Part shown: positions 17,103-26,158 of the stretch, one piece after another
How positions within the stretch are numbered: position 1 is the stretch's first letter
Layout of the letters: the number at the start of each line of letters is the position of its first letter
Assembly: GCF_019396325.1 (NCBI RefSeq)
Contig: NZ_JAHKRO010000001.1
Span: 124,001-188,000 of the forward strand
Direction: 5' to 3'
From: Nonomuraea ceibae
GTDB lineage: Bacteria > Actinomycetota > Actinomycetes > Streptosporangiales > Streptosporangiaceae
DNA: 64,000 bases
Position numbers and translations under genes: made by a program
Notes under the pieces: generated by a model
The model's database searches: none
What the model was told of the DNA's origin: nothing
Seen by the model: the letters and a program-made list of their open reading frames with translations, nothing else

Positions 17103-18893
17103 GTGCGCTGGCTCTTCGTACTCCTGGGGGCAGCGATCCTGGCCGCGGTGGGGGCCGTGATCGTGGTGCTGCCCGACGACGAACCCGTCAGGACCGCCAC
17201 CCGCACCGCGCGCCCGACGCCGAGCGAGACCGAGCGGACCCCGTCGGTCCCCGGCTTCACCGACCCGTGCGGAACGTTCGACACCGGCGAGAAGGCCCCG
17301 TACGCCGTCACCGGCTACTGGGTGACCCCCCGGTCCAACCCGTGCACCTGGCGCCGCCAGTTCCAGGAGATCCACCAGGTCGGCGGCGACACCGTCATCA
17401 GGATCGGCTACGGCCTGCAGTACCGCACGGTCGACGACGACGGCTTCGTCCAGGCCAAGGACGGCACCGTCGACGCCCGCTACGAGGACTGCGTCGAGGA
17501 CGGCCTGTCCTGCCACGCCGCCGCCGTGCGCGACCTGAAGGCGGCCAACCCGGACAACCGCATCGGGCGCACGTACGTCTACCGCACCGACGAGTCGTTC
17601 GGCCCCGGCCTGTTCAGGTGCGCGCCGATGGAGCGCACGATCCGGGGCGGCAAGCACCTCTACTTCCGCGTCCTGGCCCCGATGGACGGCTCCGACGACC
17701 CGACCTGCGACTTCAGCCGGGCCAGGACGTACGACCTGATCCTGATCGCGGGCGCGCCCGAGGACAGCCTGACCGAGCTGCTCGACCTGGGTGACCGGTT
17801 CGGCGTGCGGGTGTTCCCGGCGTTGCCGCTGGCGCCGCGCGACCCGAAGGTGCAGATCAGGGCCAACCCGGAGCATCTGGGCACGCTGACCACGCTCACC
17901 CGGCGCATCCTCCAGGACTACGGCGCGCGCTTCGCCGACCGCGGGTCGCTCGGCGGCGTCTACCAGCCGTTCGAGGTGCAGATGAGCGAGTCGCTGACCG
18001 ACGAGCACCCGACCCTCCAGGTGTACGCCGACCAGCACAAGATCGTCCAGCAGGAGCTGCCGGAGAAGCCCATCCTGATCAGCCCCTACCTCGACGCGCG
18101 CAAGCGGGTCGCCTTCGGCCAGACGCCCGCCCAGGTCGCCGCCGCGTTCAAGGCGCTGACCAGGACCGGGGTCGGCATCATCGCCCCGCAGGACAGCCGC
18201 GGCACCGGCAAGGTGGGCCTGTTCTGGCCCGACCAGCGTGACGAGGAGGTGGACGAGCGGCTGCGCTCCATCGTCGGCGAGACCACGTACGGCATCGCCT
18301 ACCACGGCTCCACCCGCGACTACTACCGCGAGATGGCGACCGCCCGCGAGGAGATGCTGGAGGCCGGCTTCAACGTGCAGCTCTGGGCGAACGTGGAGGC
18401 GTTCGAGCCGTCCGGCGACAAGCCGTGCGCCCCCCAGGGCACCCGGGGCAAGACCGACAAGAAGCGCCTCGACCAGGCCGTCACCATGGCCGGCCGCTAC
18501 GTGCAGAAGATCGTCTCCTACATGTGGAGCGACTACATGACCTGCGGCACGCCGTCGCTGGAGAGCGAGCTCAAGAAGGACTGGCAGCGGCCCATCGCCG
18601 TCGACGCCATCAGGCGCGCCCGCGCCCCCCAGGACGGCGTCGAGGTGCGCGGCTACAACCTCAAGGACGGCACCGTCAGCATCGAATGGTCCGGCGGCTC
18701 CAGGGAGATCGTCGTCGCCGAGGCCGGCTGGCTGGACCTCGACCCGCTGGAGGAGCTGCCCGAGCACATGGTCACGGCCTGGGTGCCGTTCGACTGGACG
18801 CTGGTCCCGGCCGGGGAATGGGTCAGGATCCGCGTCAGGACCGCGGCGGGCCAGGAGACCACCGAGCCGCTGCACGTCCGCATCGCGGCCTGA
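17103..18893 (+). CDS. Membrane-anchored or secreted DUF4434-type (glycoside hydrolase-like) protein
   Basis: A 596-residue exported protein. The N terminus is a signal anchor (WLFVLLGAAILAAVGAVIVVL), followed by a Thr/Pro-rich linker and a large domain that begins GYWVTPRSNPCTWRRQFQEI. The pattern of a TIM-barrel with FEVQMSES, PILISPYLDARK, GVGIIAPQDSRGTG and NVQLWANVEAFEP resembles DUF4434 proteins, which are glycoside hydrolase-like; several Cys residues suggest disulfides. A short beta domain (EVRGYNLKDGTVSIEW) ends the chain. TAGGTT lies 7 nt before GTG 17103, so it is probably leaderless. Its place at the end of the glycan locus suggests processing or binding of the surface polymer (inference). 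Confidence 0.75.
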   Translation: MRWLFVLLGAAILAAVGAVIVVLPDDEPVRTATRTARPTPSETERTPSVPGFTDPCGTFDTGEKAPYAVTGYWVTPRSNPCTWRRQFQEIHQVGGDTVIRIGYGLQYRTVDDDGFVQAKDGTVDARYEDCVEDGLSCHAAAVRDLKAANPDNRIGRTYVYRTDESFGPGLFRCAPMERTIRGGKHLYFRVLAPMDGSDDPTCDFSRARTYDLILIAGAPEDSLTELLDLGDRFGVRVFPALPLAPRDPKVQIRANPEHLGTLTTLTRRILQDYGARFADRGSLGGVYQPFEVQMSESLTDEHPTLQVYADQHKIVQQELPEKPILISPYLDARKRVAFGQTPAQVAAAFKALTRTGVGIIAPQDSRGTGKVGLFWPDQRDEEVDERLRSIVGETTYGIAYHGSTRDYYREMATAREEMLEAGFNVQLWANVEAFEPSGDKPCAPQGTRGKTDKKRLDQAVTMAGRYVQKIVSYMWSDYMTCGTPSLESELKKDWQRPIAVDAIRRARAPQDGVEVRGYNLKDGTVSIEWSGGSREIVVAEAGWLDLDPLEELPEHMVTAWVPFDWTLVPAGEWVRIRVRTAAGQETTEPLHVRIAA

Positions 18894-18923
18894 CCGGCGC
18901 CGGGGCCGTGTAACGTGCCTGGC

Positions 18924-19589
18924 ATGGTTCCGAGCATCCCGGTCAGCGTCGACCTGGTCGTGCTCACCGTACGACACCAGGCGTTGAGCGCGCTCGTGTG
19001 GCGGCGCGACAACCCGCCGTTCCTGCGCCGCTGGTCGCTTTCGGGCGGGTTCATCCAGCTCGACGAGGACCTGCCGGCCGCGGCCCACCGCATCCTCGCC
19101 GAGCGCGCCGGCCTCCCGGGCGCCCCCGTCCACCTGGAGCAGCTCCAGACCTACGGCTACCCCGACCGCGACCCCCGCCAGCGCGTCCTCAGCGTCGCCT
19201 ACCTCGGCCTGGCCCCCGACCTGCCCGCCTCGGAGAAGGCCCACATGAGCTGGCAGCCGGTCGACACGCTGACCGTCATGGCCTTCGACCACCGCCGCAT
19301 CATGCTCGACGGCGTCGAGCGGGCCCGCAGCAAGCTCGAATACACCGCGCTCGGCGCCGCCTTCTGCCCGCCGGAGTTCACGGTCGCCGACCTGCGCCGC
19401 GTGTACGAGATCGTCTGGGGCCGGACGCTCGACCCGCGCAACTTCCACCGCAAGGTCACCAAGGCCGAGGGCTTCCTCGTCGAGACCGGCGCCACCACCA
19501 CCCGCGACGGCGGCCGCCCGGCCAAGCTCTACCGCCGCGGCCCCGCCGAGCTGCTGCATCCCCCGATGCTGCGCTCCCTCAAGGAGTGA
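18924..19589 (+). CDS. NrtR-like NUDIX-related transcriptional regulator
   Basis: A 221-residue two-domain protein. The N-terminal NUDIX-like domain has GGFIQLDEDLPAAAHRILAE, in which the catalytic R-E-x2-E-E signature of true NUDIX hydrolases is broken (HRILAERAG). The C-terminal region, FTVADLRRVYEIVWG through GGRPAKLYRRG, matches the winged helix of NrtR-type regulators, which control NAD or other nucleotide/sugar metabolism and sense a nucleotide ligand. The domain architecture is visible; the ligand is not. TAACGT lies 7 nt before ATG 18924 with no Shine-Dalgarno, so a leaderless mRNA is likely. Regulatory targets are not evident among its neighbours. Confidence 0.82.
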   Translation: MVPSIPVSVDLVVLTVRHQALSALVWRRDNPPFLRRWSLSGGFIQLDEDLPAAAHRILAERAGLPGAPVHLEQLQTYGYPDRDPRQRVLSVAYLGLAPDLPASEKAHMSWQPVDTLTVMAFDHRRIMLDGVERARSKLEYTALGAAFCPPEFTVADLRRVYEIVWGRTLDPRNFHRKVTKAEGFLVETGATTTRDGGRPAKLYRRGPAELLHPPMLRSLKE

Positions 19590-19627
19590 CCGGGAAGGCC
19601 CCCGACCGGCTGCCATAAGGTAAGGCC

Positions 19628-20689
19628 ATGCCTCGTTTCCGCACGATTCTGGACACGATGCCCGCCTACAAGCCGGGCAAGGCCGTCACCACCCCCGACG
19701 GCCGGTCGTACAAGCTGTCCTCCAACGAGTCGCCCTACGACCCGCTGCCTTCGGTGGTGGAGGCGATCGCCGAGGGGGCACGGCAGGTCAACCGCTATCC
19801 CGACCCCGGCGCGATCAAGCTGACCGAGGCGATCGCGGAGCGGTTCGGGGTGCCGTTCGAGCACATCGCGCTGGGCGCCGGGTCCGTGACGGTGGCGCAG
19901 CAGCTGTTCGAGACCGTGGGCGAGCCGGGCGCGGAGGTCGTCTACGCGTGGCGGTCGTTCGAGGCGTACCCGCTGCTGGCCGACCTGTCCGGCACCACGT
20001 CCGTACGGGTGCCGCTGGCCGACGAGCAGCACGACCTCGACGCCATGGCGGAGGCGATCACGCCCGAGACCCGCATGGTGTTCGTGTGCAACCCGAACAA
20101 CCCGACCGGCACGGCGGTCCGCGAGCGCGAGCTGGTGGCGTTCCTCGACCGGGTGCCGCAGGACGTGCTGGTGGTGCTGGACGAGGCCTACCGGGAGTAC
20201 GTGCGCGACGAGTCGGTGCCCGACGGCCTGACCCTCTACCGCGACCGGCCCAACGTGTGCGTGCTGCGCACGTTCTCCAAGGCGTACGGGCTGGCGGGGC
20301 TGCGGGTCGGCTATCTGGTCGGGCACGAGCCGGTGGCGACGGCGGTGCGCAAGACGATCATCCCGTTCGCGGTCAACCACCTGGCGCAGATCGCCGCGAT
20401 CGCCTCGCTGAAGGCCGAGGACGAGCTGCTCGAACGGGTCGACGCGGTGGTCAAGGAGCGCACCCGGGTGCGCGAGACGCTCATCGCCCAGGGCTGGACG
20501 GTGCCGCCCACGGAGGCGAACTTCGTCTGGCTGCGCACCGGCGAGCGCACGATGGACTTCGCCGCCGCCTGCGCGGTGGAGGGCGTGGCGGTGCGGCCGT
20601 TCGCGGGCGAGGGCGCCCGGGTCTCGATCGGCGACCCGGAGGCCAACGACGCCTTCCTGAAGGCCGCGGGCGCGTTCCTGAAGGGCTAG
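19628..20689 (+). CDS. hisC: Histidinol-phosphate aminotransferase (or related aromatic aminotransferase)
   Basis: A 353-residue PLP-dependent class I/II aminotransferase of the HisC family. Motifs: SSNESPYDP at the N terminus, [27 protein letters not shown] and the PLP-lysine motif [16 protein letters not shown], then an Arg-containing C terminus near [15 protein letters not shown]. HisC makes L-histidinol phosphate; some actinobacterial paralogues instead use aromatic amino acids, and no other his gene is nearby, so the exact substrate is open. TAAGGT lies 6 nt before ATG 19628, and the intervening AAGG could also serve as a ribosome site. Confidence 0.9.
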   Translation: MPRFRTILDTMPAYKPGKAVTTPDGRSYKLSSNESPYDPLPSVVEAIAEGARQVNRYPDPGAIKLTEAIAERFGVPFEHIALGAGSVTVAQQLFETVGEPGAEVVYAWRSFEAYPLLADLSGTTSVRVPLADEQHDLDAMAEAITPETRMVFVCNPNNPTGTAVRERELVAFLDRVPQDVLVVLDEAYREYVRDESVPDGLTLYRDRPNVCVLRTFSKAYGLAGLRVGYLVGHEPVATAVRKTIIPFAVNHLAQIAAIASLKAEDELLERVDAVVKERTRVRETLIAQGWTVPPTEANFVWLRTGERTMDFAAACAVEGVAVRPFAGEGARVSIGDPEANDAFLKAAGAFLKG

Positions 20690-20705
20690 GGCCTGTCCCG
20701 AGGGG

Positions 20706-21644
20706 TCAGACCTTCACCGCCTCCCCTTCGGCCTTCCTGGACGCTCTGGAGCGTCGCTCGGTGGACACCACGAGGGCGACGCCCACCAGGATGACCAGAC
20801 CGCCCAGCACGATCTGCCCGGTCACCTGCTCGTCGAGCACCAGCATGCCGAGGAGCACCGCCACGACCGGGTTGACGTAGGCGTACGTCGACACGAGCGA
20901 GATGGGCGCGTTGCCGAGCAGCCAGCTGTAGGCGGTGAAGCCGATCAGCGAGCCCACGAGCACCAGGTAGGCCAGCGCCGCCCACGAACGGCCGGAGACC
21001 GCGGCGAGGTCGAGCCGCTCGCCGGCCGTCAGGCCCACGGCGATCATGCCGGCGCCGCCGACCACCATCTCGATCGTGCTGGCGGCGAACGGGTTGGCGG
21101 GCATCTGGATGCGGCCCGACAGGAACGAGCCGATCGACCAGGACGCGGACGCCACCAGGATCACCACGACGCCGGCCGTGTCGCCGGTCGCGCCGCCGCT
21201 CAGCGACACCGCGGCGACCCCGGCGAAGCCGACGAGCACCCCGGCGAGGGTGAGCACGCCGGGCCGGTCCCTGGCCGCGATGCGGAAGACCACCAGCCAC
21301 AGCGGCACCGAGGCGACGAGCAGGGCGGCCAGGCCGCTGGAGATGTGCTGCTCGGCCACCGCGACCATGCCGTTGCCGCCGGTCAGCAGCAGCAGGCCGA
21401 CGAGCGCGGCGCCGCCGAACTGCCGGCGCGTCATCCGGAACGCCGCCGTGCCCTTGCGCACCAGCAGGATCCCGCCGAGCAGCACCGAGGCGGTGATGAA
21501 GCGCAGCGCCCCGCTGAGCATGGGCGGCATCGTCTCGATGACGATGGCGATGCCGAGGTAGGTGGAGCCCCAGACCACGTAGACGATGGCCAGCGCTCCC
21601 CACACGAGGAGCGAGGATCGCCGGTCAGTGGTGTCACGTGTCAT
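20706..21644 (-). CDS. EamA/DMT-superfamily transporter (YedA/RhtA-like)
   Basis: A 312-residue membrane protein with about ten hydrophobic helices in two EamA repeats. The first begins VWGALAIVYVVWGSTYLGIA and the second near VVILVASASWSIGSFLSGR; the ending SRASRKAEGEAVKV is basic and cytoplasmic. Related transporters export amino acids or small metabolites. TATTGT lies 8 nt before ATG 21644, so a leaderless start is possible. It is convergent with hisC and divergent from the rhodanese gene. The substrate is unknown. Confidence 0.9.
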   Translation of the reverse strand: MTRDTTDRRSSLLVWGALAIVYVVWGSTYLGIAIVIETMPPMLSGALRFITASVLLGGILLVRKGTAAFRMTRRQFGGAALVGLLLLTGGNGMVAVAEQHISSGLAALLVASVPLWLVVFRIAARDRPGVLTLAGVLVGFAGVAAVSLSGGATGDTAGVVVILVASASWSIGSFLSGRIQMPANPFAASTIEMVVGGAGMIAVGLTAGERLDLAAVSGRSWAALAYLVLVGSLIGFTAYSWLLGNAPISLVSTYAYVNPVVAVLLGMLVLDEQVTGQIVLGGLVILVGVALVVSTERRSRASRKAEGEAVKV

Positions 21645-21807
21645 GACTCATGACAATAGACCCCGGCTCCGACAGCTTCCCGGCGGGTACCGGACGAGGA
21701 AATCTGGCGAGATCTTATCGATAGTCGGCATTCGTGCCACTTCTCCGCCGGCGCGCGGGCTGACAACATCGAACCCGTCCCCGACCTGCGAGGAAACGAG
21801 AAAAACC

Positions 21808-22254
21808 ATGCCCGTTGCGTCCGTCGTGACTGCCGTGCCCGCCGCCGACACCCCGGCCGCGCTCGCCCACTTCGCCGCCCGCCTGGCCTTCGAGACCGAC
21901 GTCTCCGACGTGGCCGCCGACCTGGCCGCCGGGGTCACGGGCCTGGTCGTCGTCGACTCGCGCGACGAGAGGAGCTGGGACCAGGGCCACATCCCCGGCG
22001 CGCTCCACCTGCCCACCGCCGAGATCGCCGCCCGCGCCCCCGGCCTCGTGCCGCCGGACGCCACCGTCGTGACCTACTGCTGGGGGCCCGGCTGCAACGG
22101 CTCCACCCGGGCCGCGCTGGAGTTCGCCAAGCTGGGCTACAAGGTCAAGGAGATGATCGGCGGCTTCGAATACTGGGCCCGTGAGGGGCTGGCCGTTGAC
22201 TCGATCGACGGGCCCGCCGGTCGCCCGGTGGACCCGCTCACGTGCGCCTGCTGA
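21808..22254 (+). CDS. Rhodanese-like sulfurtransferase domain protein
   Basis: A 148-residue single rhodanese domain. It has the conserved DSRDERSWDQGHIPGALHLP stretch and an active loop CWGPGCNGSTRAA, in which the first Cys takes the position of the persulfide-bearing residue. The C terminus ends CAC, adding two more Cys. Rhodanese domains move sulfane sulfur or sense redox state. ATG 21808 follows GAGGAAACGAG. The gene stands alone and is followed by hairpins at 22279-22308 and 22434-22464. Confidence 0.88.
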   Translation: MPVASVVTAVPAADTPAALAHFAARLAFETDVSDVAADLAAGVTGLVVVDSRDERSWDQGHIPGALHLPTAEIAARAPGLVPPDATVVTYCWGPGCNGSTRAALEFAKLGYKVKEMIGGFEYWAREGLAVDSIDGPAGRPVDPLTCAC

Positions 22255-22278
22255 CGGAGAGCGGCGGAGGCTTTTGGT

Positions 22279-22308
22279 GCCCCCGTCCGAATCCTGTCGA
22301 TCGGGGGC
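22279..22308 (+). terminator. Terminator-like hairpin after the rhodanese gene
   Basis: GCCCCCG (22279-22285) pairs with CGGGGGC (22302-22308) around a 16-nt loop, 24 bp after the rhodanese stop. No U-tract follows, as is usual in high-GC actinomycetes, so it may stabilise the 3' end or assist factor-dependent termination. Confidence 0.45.
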
Positions 22309-22374
22309 GTCGCCATTCATACCCGTGTTCCGGCGCGGCCAACCCCTGAATCTCACCCAGAGTGAAGACGACCC

Positions 22375-22440
22375 ACCCCTCACTCGGTGAAGAGGTCCGC
22401 TGCCGTACACCCCTCACCCGGTGAAGAGGCCCGCCGCCGT
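22375..22440. repeat. Two tandem copies of a 34-bp unit
   Basis: Copies start at 22375 and 22409; over 32 bp they differ at 3 positions. Each carries CCTCAC...GTGAAGAGG, which can fold into a small bulged hairpin, and a weaker partial copy may lie at 22349-22370. The array is between convergent genes. No coding potential is seen. Confidence 0.6.
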
Positions 22441-22464
22441 CAGAGGGGGAAGGGATGACGGCGG
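22434..22464 (-). terminator. Strong hairpin between convergent genes
   Basis: CCGCCGTCA (22434-22442) and TGACGGCGG (22456-22464) form a perfect 9-bp stem with a 13-nt purine-rich loop. It lies just beyond the stop of the regulator gene on the minus strand and could act on transcripts from both directions. Confidence 0.5.
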
Positions 22465-22486
22465 GCCCGTACCTGGAGGAGAAGCG

Positions 22487-23776
22487 TCAGCGCGGGCCGA
22501 GCTTCTCCACGATGAGCCGGTAGAGCTGGCGCGGGCGCCCCGGCTGCGGCGTGCGGTTCGGCGGCAGCGGCCACGCGAGTCCCTCGTCAACCAGCGTGCG
22601 CAGCAACCGCCGAGCCGTACGCGGCGTCACCCCCAGCATCTTCCCGGCGCCCTCGGCGTCCACCACGGTGTCGCCGCCCTCCAGCTTGGCAGCCAGCCGG
22701 GCCAGCACCTCGACCCCCTTCGGCTTGAGCGCCGTGGACCCCGTCGGCGGCATCCGGGGCGCGGGGATGAGCGCCCGCCCCTCCCGGTCCACCGCGAACC
22801 CCTGGGCCTGCTTGCCCGCCTGCGTGCGCGCCAGCGCGGCCCGTGCGTGCGACTCGGCGTCGTGCGTCGTGCGGCCCATGCCCACGCCCACCTCGACCGC
22901 CAGCCCCAGCTCGTCGCGGATCCTGGCCGCGAACGGCAGCACCCGGAACCCGTCGGTGGCCGAGGCGATCGAGCCCCGGGTCGCGGTGACCAGGTAGCTG
23001 TGGTCGTCGATCGGCCACACCGTGGCGTTGATCCGGTTGGCCTCCTGGACGAGCAGCCGGTGCAGCGACAGCCGCAGCTCGTCCCGCCAGTAGCGGGGAG
23101 CCGCGCGCCGTACCGGCTCGCGCAGCGTCGGCACCTCCACCAGCACGACCGTGAGCTGTGACTCCTCAAGCCGGTGATGCGCGCCCAGCAGCGCGGCCGT
23201 GTGCAGCGCGGTGCGCACCGCCGCCGACGTCGGCCGCACCCGGATGACCGGAACGCCCGCCGCCTGCAACCGCTCCGCCACCGCCGGCAGGCACGTCAGC
23301 GCCCCCGTCGTGGCACCCTGGCGCGACAGCCGCTCGTGGAAGGCGGCGATCGTCCCGGTCGCGCCGGGCTCGTCACGGCTGTGCACGTCCGCCGCCGGAA
23401 TCCCGAGATCGGTGTACGCCTCCTCGACGTCGGCCCGGCTGACCACGTCCACGCTGACCCGTTGCGGGTCGACGCGCGGATCCAGCGCCGCCTTGGCCAG
23501 TGCCGCCACCAGTGCCGCCCCGCCCAGCTGGACGTACGTGGCGGGCATCGTCAGCACGCCGGAACGCCTCGCCAGGTCGTACGGGACCGGGCTGGCGAAC
23601 AGACACGCGTCGACGCCCGGGCCGAGCCGGGTCACCTTGTCGGGCGCCTCCTGCTCGTCACGGTAGGCGGCCGCCACGAGACGGCACGGCAGCGGTGCCG
23701 CCGCGTGCCCCATGAGCATGACCCGCTCGACCAGATCATGGGGCCCGACCACGCCAATAGTGAGGTCCGGTGTCAT
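22487..23776 (-). CDS. Winged-helix regulator with degenerate cyclase-like and PrpR-like sensory regions
   Basis: About 429 residues. The N-terminal part, starting DLTIGVVGPHDLVERVMLMG, looks like a two-lobed sensory domain of about 190 residues. It is followed by a nucleotide-cyclase/GGDEF-like fold whose late element reads ELGLAVEVGVGMGRTTHDAE with no catalytic signature. The C terminus, VVDAEGAGKMLGVTPRTARR, is a helix-turn-helix with wing QPGRPRQLYRL. The architecture suggests a ligand-sensing DNA-binding regulator; I do not recognise a characterised homologue. The start is unclear: ATG 23776 precedes the first predicted strand, while ATG 23836 and GTG 23896 are in frame; none has a convincing ribosome site. 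Confidence 0.7.
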   Translation of the reverse strand: MTPDLTIGVVGPHDLVERVMLMGHAAAPLPCRLVAAAYRDEQEAPDKVTRLGPGVDACLFASPVPYDLARRSGVLTMPATYVQLGGAALVAALAKAALDPRVDPQRVSVDVVSRADVEEAYTDLGIPAADVHSRDEPGATGTIAAFHERLSRQGATTGALTCLPAVAERLQAAGVPVIRVRPTSAAVRTALHTAALLGAHHRLEESQLTVVLVEVPTLREPVRRAAPRYWRDELRLSLHRLLVQEANRINATVWPIDDHSYLVTATRGSIASATDGFRVLPFAARIRDELGLAVEVGVGMGRTTHDAESHARAALARTQAGKQAQGFAVDREGRALIPAPRMPPTGSTALKPKGVEVLARLAAKLEGGDTVVDAEGAGKMLGVTPRTARRLLRTLVDEGLAWPLPPNRTPQPGRPRQLYRLIVEKLGPR

Positions 23777-23977
23777 GGCGCCCGGGCGTGACACTCGGGG
23801 TGTTTCTTCGGCCCTCTCGACCAATGTTCGTCCCATCCTGCGATCCGATGCAGTGCTCTCTTTTGGAACGATCGCTCGCGGGGGCCGTAATGTCACGCCC
23901 GACTTTTCCGGAAAGACGTTCTGGTTGACCGTCCGTCAAGGTGTTTTAGCAGCTCAACGGGGTTTTCCAGGCTCTTT

Positions 23978-25243
23978 TCAGTCTTCGGAAATCTCTCGTG
24001 TAATGTCCGCGCCGAGTGCCCGCATTCGCACGGCGAGATCTGCGTGGCCGCGATCGATCAGGTAACCCGAGTCGATGACGGTCTCGCCTTTGGCCGCCAG
24101 TCCGGCGAGAACCAGGGCAATACCGGAGCGCAGATCATGGGCGGTTACTCGGGCGCCGGCGAGAGGCGTGGCGCCGCGCACGATCGCCCGGCTGCCGTCG
24201 ACCTCCACGTTGGCGCCCATCTTGTTCAGCTCGCCGGCCAGGGCGAAGCGCCCGTCGAAGATCCGCTCGTGGATGTAGCTGGTGCCGTCGGCCAGCGCGG
24301 CCACCGTCATCATCGGCGACTGCAGGTCGGTGGCGAAGCCCGGGTAGGTGTCGGTGATGATGTTGATCGGGCGCAGCGGCCGGTCGCAGCGCACGTGCAG
24401 CACCGCGCCCTGGCGGGCGAAGTCGACGCCCATCTGCTCCAGCTTGTAGCGGACGACGCCCAGGTCGAGGCCGGTGCCGACGAGGCTGAGCTCGCCCTGC
24501 GTGATGGCCGCGGCCATCGCGAACACCCCGGCGTCGAGCCGGTCGGGCATCACCGTGTGCTCGACGGCGTGCAGCTCCTCGACGCCCTCGACGGTGATGA
24601 AGCCGGTGCCGCCGCCGCTGATCCGGGCGCCCATCTTGGTGAGCATGTCGATGACGTCGAGCACCTCGGGCTCCAGCGCCGCGTTCTCGATCACGGTGGT
24701 GCCCTTGGCCAGGGCGGCGGCCATGATCAGGTTCTCGGTGCCGGTGTGGGACGGGGTGTCGAGGTAGAGCGTGGCGCCGGTCAGGCCGGACGCCTTGACG
24801 TGGATGACGGTCTCGCCCTCGTCCACCACGGCGCCCAGCCGCTTGTAGCCCAGGTAGTGGAAGTCGAGGTTGCGGCTGCCGAGGTTGCAGCCGCCGACGC
24901 CCTCGACGATGGCCTCGCCCAGCCGGTGCAGCAGGGCGGGCGTGAACAGCACGGAGCCGCGGAAGCGCCGGGCGATCTCGGCGGGCAGCACCGGCCTGTT
25001 CAGGCGGGAGGCGTCGATCACCAGCGTGCGCTCGGACTCGTGCAGCTCGACGTAGGCGCCGACGCACTCGGCCAGCTCGACGGCGCGGCGCACGTCCTCG
25101 ATGATCGGCACGTTGCGCAGGACGGTGCGGCCCTTGGCGGCCAGCAGGGCCGCGCCGATCATCGGCAGCACGGCGTTCTTCGCGCCCTGGATGAAGGCGG
25201 TTCCACGCAGTGCGTTGCCACCGCGCACGCGGTAACGGACCAT
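23978..25243 (-). CDS. murA: UDP-N-acetylglucosamine 1-carboxyvinyltransferase (MurA) paralogue
   Basis: A 421-residue EPSP-synthase-fold enzyme. K22 and N23 in QGAKNAVLP match the substrate-binding pair of E. coli MurA. The loop [13 protein letters not shown] provides C119 where MurA has its PEP-reactive Cys115, and the late [15 protein letters not shown] motif is present. MurA starts peptidoglycan precursor synthesis by adding enolpyruvate to UDP-GlcNAc. The active loop differs from the common GGCxIGARPVDLH, so this may be a second, specialised actinomycete MurA. ATG 25243 has AAGGAG 9 nt upstream; a longer frame to 25288 lacks support. The N-terminal [11 protein letters not shown] replaces the usual MRAS-type stretch. 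Confidence 0.9.
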   Translation of the reverse strand: MVRYRVRGGNALRGTAFIQGAKNAVLPMIGAALLAAKGRTVLRNVPIIEDVRRAVELAECVGAYVELHESERTLVIDASRLNRPVLPAEIARRFRGSVLFTPALLHRLGEAIVEGVGGCNLGSRNLDFHYLGYKRLGAVVDEGETVIHVKASGLTGATLYLDTPSHTGTENLIMAAALAKGTTVIENAALEPEVLDVIDMLTKMGARISGGGTGFITVEGVEELHAVEHTVMPDRLDAGVFAMAAAITQGELSLVGTGLDLGVVRYKLEQMGVDFARQGAVLHVRCDRPLRPINIITDTYPGFATDLQSPMMTVAALADGTSYIHERIFDGRFALAGELNKMGANVEVDGSRAIVRGATPLAGARVTAHDLRSGIALVLAGLAAKGETVIDSGYLIDRGHADLAVRMRALGADITREISED

Positions 25244-25321
25244 TCCTGCGGCTCCTTGCAAATTATCGGTGGGGCTAGATCCGGCCAACAGTAGCCGCTA
25301 TCACCACGTGACCCGGCCGAA

Positions 25322-26158
25322 TCATCCGGTAAAGGAAGTGCCCGTAAGGCGCTCGTAGGCGTCGAGATAGCGCTGCCGGGTGCGCTCGACCACGTGGTCA
25401 GGAAGGCGCGGTGGGGGGTTTCCGGAGTTTTTGTCCCATCCGGATTCGGGCGACGTTAGCCAATCCCGGACATACTGCTTGTCGAATGACGGCTGAGAAC
25501 GCCCCGGCTGCCACTCGTCGGCCGGCCAGAAGCGCGAGGAGTCGGGCGTGAGCACCTCGTCCCCCAGCGTCAGCACCCCGTCGGAGTCCCAGCCGAGCTC
25601 GATCTTCGTGTCGGCCACGATGATGCCGCGCTCGCGGGCGATCTCGGCGCCCCGCGCGTAGACGGCCAGCGTGATCCGGCGCAGCTCCTCGGCCGTCTCC
25701 GCGCCGACCTCGGCCACCACCCGCTCGAAGGCGATCGGCTCGTCGTGCTGCCCCATCGGCGCCTTCGTCGACGGCGTGAAGATCGGCTCAGGCAGCCGCG
25801 AGCCGTCCTCCAGCCCGGCCGGCAGCGCCACTCCCGACACCGTGCCGGTCTCCCGGTATTCGGCCAGCCCGCCGCCCGTCAGATAGCCCCGGGCCACGCA
25901 CTCCACCTGGACCATCTCCAGCGGGCGCACCAGCACACCACGCGGCTCGGCCCCCCGCGCCACCACGTGGTTGGGCACCACGTCACGCAACTGCTCGAAC
26001 CACCACAGTGACATCTGCGTGAGGATCGCCCCCTTGTCGGGGATGTCGGGCTCCAGCACGTAGTCGAACGCCGAGATCCGGTCGGAGGCCACCATCAGCA
26101 GCAGCCCGTCGTCCGTCTGGTAGAGATCGCGAACCTTGCCGGAATGCAGGTGCTTCAT
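25322..26158 (-). CDS. purC: SAICAR synthetase (phosphoribosylaminoimidazole-succinocarboxamide synthase)
   Basis: A 278-residue ATP-dependent enzyme that joins CAIR and aspartate in purine synthesis. Family motifs are HSGKVRDLYQ at the N terminus, MVASDRISAFDYVL, VECVARGYLTGGGL and IVADTKIELGWDSDG, followed by a C-terminal DSSRFWPADEW and QPSFDKQYVRDWL. ATG 26158 overlaps the purD stop by 4 bp (ATGA), so purD-purC form an operon with coupled translation. Confidence 0.97.
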   Translation of the reverse strand: MKHLHSGKVRDLYQTDDGLLLMVASDRISAFDYVLEPDIPDKGAILTQMSLWWFEQLRDVVPNHVVARGAEPRGVLVRPLEMVQVECVARGYLTGGGLAEYRETGTVSGVALPAGLEDGSRLPEPIFTPSTKAPMGQHDEPIAFERVVAEVGAETAEELRRITLAVYARGAEIARERGIIVADTKIELGWDSDGVLTLGDEVLTPDSSRFWPADEWQPGRSQPSFDKQYVRDWLTSPESGWDKNSGNPPPRLPDHVVERTRQRYLDAYERLTGTSFTG

